Source of the DNA: a virus
Reading direction: 5' to 3' (one strand)
IMG/VR virus record: IMGVR_UViG_3300025899_000001
Span: 1-43,175 of that record
DNA: 43,175 bases
Shown: piece after piece, positions 37,567 through 43,175 of the stretch
How the letters are laid out: each line of letters opens with the position of its first letter
Position numbering within the stretch: position 1 is the first letter of the stretch
The notes under the pieces: model-generated
Seen by the model: only the letters and a program-made list of their open reading frames with translations
What the model was told of the DNA's origin: nothing
Database searches by the model: none
Program-made: the position numbers and the translations under genes

Positions 37567-39253
37567 CGTCCACAGTAGAGAATCGGAGCCCGACACCGGG
37601 CGAGAGTACGCGACGGCGAGCGAGGCAGGACAGAGTAAGCAACCCGGGGAAATTGTCACCTTCCGGGCGAGTACGGGCGAGATCGCTGCATGGCGCAACC
37701 GAGAATATTGCCGGGTACACAATGGCGAGTACGTGGCACCTCCCTTCCTGCACGGGTTGCTGACCGATCTGTTCCCCGATCATTACCTGCACCTCTCACT
37801 GACGAGCCCGGGGAAACTCGCCTACACAAAGTCAGTACAGCACGGCATTGAAGATCGCCAGACGATCGTGCGGCCGGGGAAGTACTTACAGGAGTACTAC
37901 CCGAACCTCTCGCCCGAACGCATCGCACAGTACGCCGGAATGGTATCGGCTGAATCAAGCACGCTAGCGATCGCCCGTACGCCAGACGAGATCGAACGCG
38001 TGTACACGGCGAGTCACGGATCCTGCATGTATATCGGCAAGTCACACCTCCGGAACCTCCCCGAGCAACCCGTACGGGCGTACGGCAATAGCGATCTCGC
38101 CGTGGCGTACACGGGCCCGATCGCCGACTGTACGTCGCGGTGTGTCATTTGGCCGAATGAACTTATCTACAATCGGGTGTACGGGCACACCTCATTGTTA
38201 GAAGCATTGCTCAAGACACACGGGTACAAGCGAGGATCGATCGAAGGTGCACGGATCCGGGCGATCGCACACGGCGACGGATGGATCGTGCCGTACATCG
38301 ACGGGGTAAACGGGGGAAACCTCGACGGCGAGAATGACGAATGGATCACGCTAGCGAGCGGCGGATCGATCGACGTACAGAATACCTCCGGCGTGGCAGT
38401 AGACACCGAACGCGATCGATCGACGTGTGATCACTGTGGCGATCCGTGCGATGCAGACGAGTCACTTTGTCAGTACTGCCAAGAGAACACGTTTACGTGC
38501 GAAGGTTGCGACAATCGATTTCCGGACGATCAGTACAATTCGGCAAACGATTCCGGGTACTGCGATCGATGCTATCAAGACAATTTCTCGCACTGCTACC
38601 ACTGTAACGAGACGGTAGATAACGATAACGTGACAAGCGTAAACGATCGAGACTACTGCGAAGGTTGCTACGGCGATCTGTTTACGGGTTGCGACAAATG
38701 CGGGGAATCGGTCCCGTGTGATGACGTGCGATCGTCTGACGTGTCTAGTGAGACGTACTGTACCGAATGCTGGGGAGATCACGATCGTACGTGTGCGATG
38801 CTGGATTGCGAGACGGAATGGAATGAACTAAACGCGTTCGGGTACGCTGAGCGGAATGCCCGGAAGCAATCGAAAACGGACGATCTTTGTGCGACGTGTG
38901 CGGAGAGGTTCTGTCACACGTGCGAAGAAACTCACGATCCGGATTCCTGCCCAGTAATCGCCGAAGCGGAATCAGACGGTTTCGGCGTGGCGTGCTACGA
39001 TCCTACGGGTACGCCGTGGCAGTACGGGTTGCCTCTCGGGGAGTTACTCCCCGTGGCATCGCAGACGAGCCCGAGCCCGAGCCCGGATCCGAGCCCGAGC
39101 CCGGAGTACGTGCCGAACTACCGATCGGCGTGGTACGGTGGCATCTCTGACCGTTTCGCGTACCAATCGCCGTTGCGGATCCTGTTTTCCGACTATCCCG
39201 GAGCCTATACGATTTTGGATACCAACTTGCCTCCGATCATGGATATGGAATAA
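37556..39253 (+). CDS. Large Cys-rich zinc-ribbon-array protein of unknown function, 565 aa
   Basis: No known function is recognised. Residues 30-275 form a folded domain with motifs such as ERIAQYAGMVSAESSTLAIA, SHGSCMYIG and DLAVAYTGPIADCTSRCVIW. Residues 290-465 carry ten CxxC knuckles (291, 305, 315, 336, 347, 368, 379, 402, 445, 453), an array like LIM or RING-type zinc ribbons. A Ser/Pro repeat (SPSPSPDPSPSP) near 505-517 links to a short tail. The GTG start has CGGAGG upstream and overlaps the divergent promoter-like element. Codon use is less GC-rich than its neighbours. It probably binds nucleic acid or host proteins early in infection. Confidence 0.82.
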   Translation: MPYHVHSRESEPDTGREYATASEAGQSKQPGEIVTFRASTGEIAAWRNREYCRVHNGEYVAPPFLHGLLTDLFPDHYLHLSLTSPGKLAYTKSVQHGIEDRQTIVRPGKYLQEYYPNLSPERIAQYAGMVSAESSTLAIARTPDEIERVYTASHGSCMYIGKSHLRNLPEQPVRAYGNSDLAVAYTGPIADCTSRCVIWPNELIYNRVYGHTSLLEALLKTHGYKRGSIEGARIRAIAHGDGWIVPYIDGVNGGNLDGENDEWITLASGGSIDVQNTSGVAVDTERDRSTCDHCGDPCDADESLCQYCQENTFTCEGCDNRFPDDQYNSANDSGYCDRCYQDNFSHCYHCNETVDNDNVTSVNDRDYCEGCYGDLFTGCDKCGESVPCDDVRSSDVSSETYCTECWGDHDRTCAMLDCETEWNELNAFGYAERNARKQSKTDDLCATCAERFCHTCEETHDPDSCPVIAEAESDGFGVACYDPTGTPWQYGLPLGELLPVASQTSPSPSPDPSPSPEYVPNYRSAWYGGISDRFAYQSPLRILFSDYPGAYTILDTNLPPIMDME

Positions 39254-39544
39254 GGCAACCCGAACGCTAGCGATCGCCGTAGGCGAGACGCGTACCCTGC
39301 CCGGGTACCTGTCTCGCCTATCGGCATGTACGGCCGTACCTCTCGCCCGTCTCGCCCGTCTCGCCCGTCTCGCCGTACCTCTCGCACACCTCGCCGGATA
39401 GGCTCGCCGTCTCATCTCGCCGGAGGTGTGCTCAGAACCTCCCCGGGCACCTCCCCGGGCTCGTCTCGTCCCGTCTCGCCGTTTCCCCTGCTAGGCTCGC
39501 CGTCGATCGTGTGCGAGCCCGTCTCGCCGATTGGAGTACTCCCC
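39254..39544 (+). repeat. Low-complexity gap of CTCGCC/GTCTCGCC repeats
   Basis: No gene was recognised in these 291 bases. The hexamer CTCGCC, often within GTCTCGCC, occurs many times. A tandem run of 9-base units (GTCTCGCCC) lies at about 39340-39375, with scattered copies to 39590. It could bind a protein, fold into RNA structure, or be a repeat expansion. It separates the Cys-rich gene from the peptidase gene. Confidence 0.6.
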
Positions 39545-40531
39545 GTGATCACGGATCGATCGTCTCGTCTCGCCCGTCTCGTCCTGCTACACACGTACGC
39601 TCGCCCGATGGCATCCCCGTCTGAGCGGAAGTTCATCGATCGCTTCATTCGGCCCACGGGCGCAAAACCCGATCGCCACGGAAACTGGATCGCGACGATC
39701 GGCGCGAAGCCTCGGGTCTTGTGGAGTTGCCACACCGATACCGTCCATCGCCGATCGGGACGGCAACACGTTCTCGTACGCGACGATCGGTGGCTCCACC
39801 TTCCGGCCGGGAGTCGGTCAAATTGTCTCGGGGCCGACGATACCGCTGGGATTTTCATTCTCCTGGAGATGATGCAGCGAGGGATCGAAGGACGGTACGT
39901 CTTTCACTACGGCGAGGAACGCGGCGCGATCGGGAGTTCCGCCCTGGTCGAGGAGTACCCCGAGTGGTTGCCCGAGATCGATCTGGCGATCGCCCTGGAT
40001 CGCCGGGGGACCACGGACGTGATCACGCATCAAGGCGGACGTACGGCATCCGACGCGTTCGCCCTGGAGTTGGCTACGACGATCGGCATGGGGTACGAAC
40101 CCAGCGATCGCGGGATCTTCACCGACACCGAACGGTACGCGGGCGTGGTGCCCGAGTGTACCAACCTCTCAGTAGGGTACGAACACGCCCACTCGCCCGA
40201 CGAGATCCTCGACGCGGACCACGTATTCGCCCTGAGCGATCGGTTGTGCGAGGTCGGATCCCTGATCGCGACGATCGGCGCAACCCGCGATCCGCTCGCA
40301 CCGGACCATGACGAGTTCTCGTGGCTCGATCGGTACGAGGACTTCCCCAGCGATGCCGTCCGCGACGATCAGCGGAGCCCCTACCTGGATGCCGACTTCG
40401 ATGCGGTGACCCAGTACGACCAGCGCAATCTGTGGGACCAGGAGCCCGCCCGAGACCGCGAGGATCGACTCCAGCGCGAGCTTGAGGCGTGGTTTCGTGA
40501 CATCGCGGCCAGATCACGTTATAGTAAGTAA
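39545..40531 (+). CDS. M20/M28/M42-like zinc aminopeptidase homologue, 328 aa
   Basis: Metallo-exopeptidase residues are in order: H63 and D65 (SCHTDTVH), D98 (CLGADDTAG), E124-E125 (HYGEERGAIG), D152 (LAIALDRRG) and H214/H216 (GYEHAHSPDEI). This is the two-zinc site of the M20/M28/M42 clan. Substrates may be peptides or amino-acyl conjugates, but none can be assigned. The GTG at 39545 was chosen because conserved sequence begins just after it and GGAG precedes it; an ATG at 39609 is the alternative. It follows the Cys-rich gene and may share its transcript. A peptidase in the early arm of a phage is unusual. Confidence 0.8.
   Translation: MITDRSSRLARLVLLHTYARPMASPSERKFIDRFIRPTGAKPDRHGNWIATIGAKPRVLWSCHTDTVHRRSGRQHVLVRDDRWLHLPAGSRSNCLGADDTAGIFILLEMMQRGIEGRYVFHYGEERGAIGSSALVEEYPEWLPEIDLAIALDRRGTTDVITHQGGRTASDAFALELATTIGMGYEPSDRGIFTDTERYAGVVPECTNLSVGYEHAHSPDEILDADHVFALSDRLCEVGSLIATIGATRDPLAPDHDEFSWLDRYEDFPSDAVRDDQRSPYLDADFDAVTQYDQRNLWDQEPARDREDRLQRELEAWFRDIAARSRYSK
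40497..40525 (+). promoter_or_regulatory. Strong sigma-70-type promoter of the ribbon-helix-helix gene
   Basis: GTGACA (5 of 6) and TATAGT (5 of 6) are separated by exactly 17 bases, inside the end of the peptidase gene. The predicted start is about 16 bases before the ATG at 40548. A separate promoter for a small DNA-binding protein is typical of a phage repressor. Confidence 0.65.
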
Positions 40532-40547
40532 CAGAAAGGGACCACAA

Positions 40548-40769
40548 ATGGCGAGACCGCTACGCTTCAAGAACGGGGTGGTGCAATTCATGGTGCGCCT
40601 CCCCACGGAAGTCCGCGACGAATTGCAGGCGATTAGTGCCCGGGATGGGATCCCCGTGGCCGAACAGATTCGGCGGGCCGTGTCGGTGTGGGTGCAGGAA
40701 CACCCGAAGCCCCGCGTGCGAAAACGGCCGGGGGTGTCGCTACATCCGGCCGACGCCACCGACGAGTAA
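40548..40769 (+). CDS. Ribbon-helix-helix (CopG/Arc-type) regulator, 73 aa
   Basis: Residues 11-48 fit the fold: a strand (VVQFMVRLPTEVRDEL), helix 1 (EVRDELQAISARDG) and helix 2 (VAEQIRRAVSVWVQEH). A basic, Pro-rich tail follows. Proteins of this type bind operators as dimers and repress transcription. A good sigma-70 promoter and AAAGGGA ribosome site serve it alone. With no CI-like repressor found, it is the best candidate for the lysogeny regulator. A partition or plasmid-type antitoxin role is possible, but no toxin is adjacent. Confidence 0.72.
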   Translation: MARPLRFKNGVVQFMVRLPTEVRDELQAISARDGIPVAEQIRRAVSVWVQEHPKPRVRKRPGVSLHPADATDE

Positions 40770-40816
40770 GTGTCAGGCGAGCGAGCCCCGAGCGTCTATC
40801 AGGAGGAACCAGTCAC

Positions 40817-41077
40817 ATGCCGCAGTACTACAGCGACCCGAGCCGAGAAGCCGACCCCCACGCCTTGCCCGACCTGGAGGTGTTCGCTATCACGGATGCC
40901 GATCGAGTGAGTGATCTCACGGGCCCGACCGACGAAAACGAGACCGAGTACGCCCCAGGGTGGTACTACTGGTACGCGATGCCAGGGTGTTTGCCAGACA
41001 GCGATCCGATCGGGCCGTTTCCGAGCGAAGCCGACGCCTTGATCGCGGCACGCGCCGACGCAGGGGACCAGTCATGA
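40817..41077 (+). CDS. Hypothetical protein, 86 aa
   Basis: This is a small acidic protein with an aromatic core (APGWYYWYAMPGCLPDSD) and a C-terminal helix (SEADALIAARADAG). AGGAGGAACCAGTCAC precedes the ATG, combining a strong ribosome site with the shared ACCAGTC leader. The family is unknown. It overlaps the next gene by 4 bases and may act with it. Confidence 0.65.
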   Translation: MPQYYSDPSREADPHALPDLEVFAITDADRVSDLTGPTDENETEYAPGWYYWYAMPGCLPDSDPIGPFPSEADALIAARADAGDQS

Positions 41078-41280
41078 TCATTTGTTTGCAGTGCGCGATG
41101 GAAGCGATGGTGCGCGACGATCGGCGCTACCAGGGCGAGCCCGACGCGACGATCGAGGGCCACATGCAGCGAGTACATCCGGACCTCGCCGTGACCCGCG
41201 CTCGACGGTTGGAGTTGGAAGCGATCTTGACGGCGCGGCTCGCCTCCGGGCACGCGTTGATGGATCCCGAGAATTCGTAG
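41074..41280 (+). CDS. Small C2H2-like zinc-finger protein, 68 aa
   Basis: CLQC (residues 4-7) and a later H-x4-H (HMQRVH, near 30-35) form a C2H2-type arrangement. A charged helix follows (ARRLELEAILTARLASG). The GGGGACCAGTC leader directly precedes the ATG, which overlaps the previous stop (ATGA). It may be a DNA-binding regulator; no family is recognised. Confidence 0.6.
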   Translation: MIICLQCAMEAMVRDDRRYQGEPDATIEGHMQRVHPDLAVTRARRLELEAILTARLASGHALMDPENS

Positions 41281-41311
41281 ATCGATTCGCCCGTTCAGGA
41301 GCGGGCATCCC

Positions 41312-41662
41312 ATGACCAGTCACACGAAACGCTACAGTCTCCTCTCCGCGAAGTTTCCCACGGGCAACATGAACGGCTGGCAGGAGCGCCACACGCTCGC
41401 GGTACGAGCCCCTGCGGGCCCGGAGGGGCCGATCGTCGGGCTCCTCGACGCGTGGTGTCAGTACGCCAATCACCACGCGACCCGGTACGACGCGGGCATC
41501 GGCGCGGATTACGTCCTGGGGCCCGGATGGGTCCAGATCGGGCTCGGCATTCGGACGTTGCTCAATGGCGAGAGTGGACGCCTCGACTGCGGGATCCTCG
41601 ACGGGTTCATCCTCGACACGTTGAAGGCGGAGGGGTACGACGAGAACGGAGATCGACTGTGA
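41312..41662 (+). CDS. Hypothetical protein, 116 aa
   Basis: This alpha/beta protein of 116 residues has Trp- and Gly-rich segments (GPGWVQIGLGIRTLLNG) and a C-terminal helix (CGILDGFILDTLKAEGYD). CAGGAGCGG precedes the ATG. The family and function are unknown. It overlaps the next gene by 4 bases, so it is part of the small early operon. Confidence 0.65.
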   Translation: MTSHTKRYSLLSAKFPTGNMNGWQERHTLAVRAPAGPEGPIVGLLDAWCQYANHHATRYDAGIGADYVLGPGWVQIGLGIRTLLNGESGRLDCGILDGFILDTLKAEGYDENGDRL

Positions 41663-41922
41663 AGCCGGGGCCCCTCTCACGGCAAGCGAAGTTAGGGTAC
41701 GTGCGCGATCTCGATCGACTCCGCGAGTTCGTACACGAGTACCCGATGCTCGTCACATTCGATTTTGAGAAGCGACAATTCTGCGTCAGTGATGTCGGCG
41801 AACCCGAGCATGTGATCGCTCGTGGACGATTCCAAGTGGTGTCTGCGTGGTTGAGCGGCTACAAGCTCGGATACGCGCACGGACGCCGACACGGGACTCG
41901 TCCCGAGTGGAGTAAGCCATGA
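41659..41922 (+). CDS. Hypothetical protein, 87 aa
   Basis: The GTG start overlaps the previous stop (GTGA). The protein has a basic N-terminus, a central strand-rich part (MLVTFDFEKRQFCVSDVG) and a basic C-terminus (YAHGRRHGTRPEWSKP). No family is recognised. It overlaps the next gene by 4 bases. Confidence 0.6.
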   Translation: MKPGPLSRQAKLGYVRDLDRLREFVHEYPMLVTFDFEKRQFCVSDVGEPEHVIARGRFQVVSAWLSGYKLGYAHGRRHGTRPEWSKP

Positions 41923-42146
41923 GCGATCCACACACGATCCACGCGACCGACTTCACGATCGCGAATCACGGGACGCTGCTGATCCTGACCCCGTGTACTG
42001 AGCCCGCGCACGCATGGGTAGCGGCACACCTCCCGCACGATCGTCTGACCTGGGGACGGTACGGCGTCGTGATCGAGCCCCGGTACGTGTGGCAGATTGT
42101 CGAGGGGTTCCGCGAGGCAGGACTGACGGTGGCGATGAGTACCTGA
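41919..42146 (+). CDS. Hypothetical protein, 75 aa
   Basis: A small compact protein with alternating strands and helices (FTIANHGTLLILTPCTEPA, YGVVIEPRYVWQIVEGFREA). Its length and pattern suggest a one-domain alpha/beta fold. The family is unknown. It ends 21 bases before the DnaA-box-like sites. Confidence 0.62.
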   Translation: MSDPHTIHATDFTIANHGTLLILTPCTEPAHAWVAAHLPHDRLTWGRYGVVIEPRYVWQIVEGFREAGLTVAMST

Positions 42147-42341
42147 TCGCGACGATCGGCAAAGCAGTTTTCCACAGTTGATCCACAGATCGAGGCGGGT
42201 TGCCCTCCAGGTGCCCGCCTCGATGCACGTACGGGCAGTACTCACTTTCTATTAGATCGGAACCCCGTACGGGCCAACCCCTAAAAAAGTGAAACCTCAA
42301 CCAGAGTTTGTTCTTGAATCAGACAGCGGGCGGGATCTACA
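42147..42341. other. Candidate replication origin with two DnaA-box-like sites and hairpins
   Basis: TTTTCCACA (42168-42176) and TGATCCACA (42179-42187) each match the DnaA box TTATCCACA at 8 of 9 bases, in the same orientation, 2 bases apart. An 11-bp perfect stem (42189-42199 with 42214-42224) follows, then the palindrome CCCGTACGGG (42264-42273), then TCACTTT (42242-42248) and its complement AAAGTGA (42286-42292). No gene is here. A region with host initiator sites is expected because the phage has no polymerase or primase of its own. Its function is untested. Confidence 0.5.
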
Positions 42342-42686
42342 GTGCGGGACTTCATCGGGATCGTCGGCACGCGATACACACGCGACGATCGACAAAAAAA
42401 CGGGGCGCGGGAGACTCAGGAGAATCCTCCGCACCCCTGGCCCGCTCGCCTCGGTGGTAGCCGGGGATCAAGCGGGTTCTCGTCGGCGTCGTCGCTCGTC
42501 GCTCGTCGCCAGTCACATCGGCACGTCGCGTCGTCGCTTCACGTTCGTCGGGAACCCGCCCCCTCGCTCTACCTTCCGAAGGCCAGTCCACGCGATCACG
42601 CAAGCGAGGCAGCGATGCCAGTCGTCCCGGCCCTATCTTGTACACACGGCACGCGAGGGAGTCAACGGGGAAGGTTTCCCGGATGA
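42342..42686 (+). CDS. Low-confidence coding frame, 114 aa
   Basis: This frame begins with GTG and ends overlapping the next ATG by 4 bases (ATGA), which is the main point in its favour. The first 30 residues look protein-like (RDFIGIVGTRYTRDDRQKNG). The rest is Arg/Ser/His-rich, as in chance frames. There is no clear ribosome site. It may be only the leader of the next gene. Confidence 0.28.
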   Translation: MRDFIGIVGTRYTRDDRQKNGARETQENPPHPWPARLGGSRGSSGFSSASSLVARRQSHRHVASSLHVRREPAPSLYLPKASPRDHASEAAMPVVPALSCTHGTRGSQRGRFPG

Positions 42687-43018
42687 ACCCTCGCGACGAT
42701 CGGCCTCGCGTACTAATCCGCGTGATCATCTCCCCACACGCGCAACGCGGCGAACGGCTCGCGGTGTACGTCGATGCTCGGACAGTCGGCAATCCGAGTG
42801 TCCTGGTGTACTCGCTGACCCACGATCACTGGCGCGTCGAGCCCCATCGGCAGTTGATGTGGCGATCGCGGCGCGGCACACCGACCGAGCGAGCGGAGGC
42901 GCACGAGACGCTCGTGCAGATCGGCGAGCACGTCCGGATCTTGCAGAGTGCGCCTCGGGCGATCGACGCGACGATCGACGGAGCAGACGAGTCGCCTGCT
43001 GACGACTCGGACGACTAG
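42683..43018 (+). CDS. Hypothetical protein, 111 aa
   Basis: A basic N-terminus and strand-rich core (RVLIRVIISPHAQRGERLAV, SVLVYSLTHDHWRVEP) are followed by a helical part (ERAEAHETLVQIGEHVRILQ) and an acidic tail (DGADESPADDSDD). The acidic tail resembles those of ssDNA-binding or mimic proteins, but no family was recognised. GGGGAAGG lies upstream of the ATG. It is the last gene before the promoter-like element at 43025. Confidence 0.55.
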   Translation: MNPRDDRPRVLIRVIISPHAQRGERLAVYVDARTVGNPSVLVYSLTHDHWRVEPHRQLMWRSRRGTPTERAEAHETLVQIGEHVRILQSAPRAIDATIDGADESPADDSDD

Positions 43019-43024
43019 CAAACA

Positions 43025-43040
43025 CGGTACGCAACCTGCT
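43025..43040 (+). promoter_or_regulatory. Sigma-54-like promoter element, CGGTACGCAACCTGCT
   Basis: This exact copy of the element lies 6 bases after a stop codon and about 120 bases before the gene at 112 (across the circular junction). It would produce a long structured leader and drive the integration genes and those beyond. Confidence 0.6.
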
Positions 43041-43048
43041 CGTGGGGA

Positions 43049-43175
43049 AGCGTCCCCGGGACGGTGAGAGCGCGACTGGCCGGTTGCTGAAGTGACTGGC
43101 AGTGACCCCCACGATCACCGCGCACCGTCCCTCGGGGACATAGCAGAAAGGAACCAGTCATGGACGGATTCACGC
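43049..43175. repeat. Terminal direct repeat, right copy
   Basis: This is identical to bases 1-127. Bases 43160-43175 are the beginning of the same gene that is complete at 112-396, so no additional gene is counted here. Confidence 0.93.

Noticed and set aside
39254-39600. Possible CRISPR array in the CTCGCC repeats
   Set aside because: Units are 6-9 bases, contiguous and without unique spacers.

Overview
The window is one complete, circular genome of a temperate tailed phage, about 43.0 kb, high GC (roughly 60-65% by eye). The first and last 127 bases are identical, so the contig closes on itself. The virion genes (terminase, a portal of about 740 residues, scaffold, major capsid protein, a head-tail adaptor, a nozzle-like protein and four Ala/Gly/Gln-rich internal proteins, with no tail tube, sheath or long tape measure) point to a short-tailed, podovirus-like particle. 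A tyrosine integrase with an excisionase-like partner points to lysogeny. The host cannot be named. It must tolerate a phage whose DNA is very rich in GATC, and if the repeated promoter-like motif is a real -24/-12 promoter, the host has sigma-54.

Layout on the circle: two divergent transcription arms leave a control region at about 37.45-37.56 kb and converge at 11,839-11,842, where the two stop codons share one CTAG. The leftward arm (37,450 to 11,839) is the late arm. In order it carries the small terminase candidate, a 566-bp noncoding stretch, two small genes, large terminase, portal, a lipoprotein and a signal-peptide membrane protein, two zinc-ribbon proteins, scaffold, major capsid, small head genes and two IPT/TIG Ig-like proteins. 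These are followed by an HExxH metallopeptidase, the tail adaptor, the nozzle, a His-rich fibre, a collagen-like fibre, four internal virion proteins, an M15 peptidase (probable endolysin), an NPPF DNA methyltransferase and two DNA-binding-like proteins.

The rightward arm (37,556 through the end of the window, wrapping to 11,842) is early and accessory. It starts with a 565-residue cysteine-rich protein and an M20/M28-like peptidase, then a ribbon-helix-helix regulator with its own sigma-70-type promoter and a string of small unknown genes. Next comes a probable origin with two DnaA-box-like sites and a strong hairpin. After the wrap it carries the integration module, then a nucleic-acid module: XPD/DinG-like helicase, putative ssDNA-binding protein, PD-(D/E)XK nuclease, Sak4-like ATPase, ERCC4 nuclease and a UDG-like protein. 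A row of small Cys-rich proteins and a DUF4406-like enzyme complete the arm.

No DNA polymerase, primase or RNA polymerase was recognised, so replication and transcription probably rely on the host. Three regulatory features stand out. A 16-bp element, CGGTACGCAACCTGCT and close variants, with sigma-54-like spacing, sits between genes at five module starts. A 38-bp intergenic sequence is present twice, 27 kb apart and in transcription-sense orientation, and can fold as an H-type pseudoknot with one compensatory base-pair change. A start-codon leader motif, ACCAGTC(AC)ATG, is shared by several unrelated genes, and its complement lies inside a large hairpin in the leader of the first gene.
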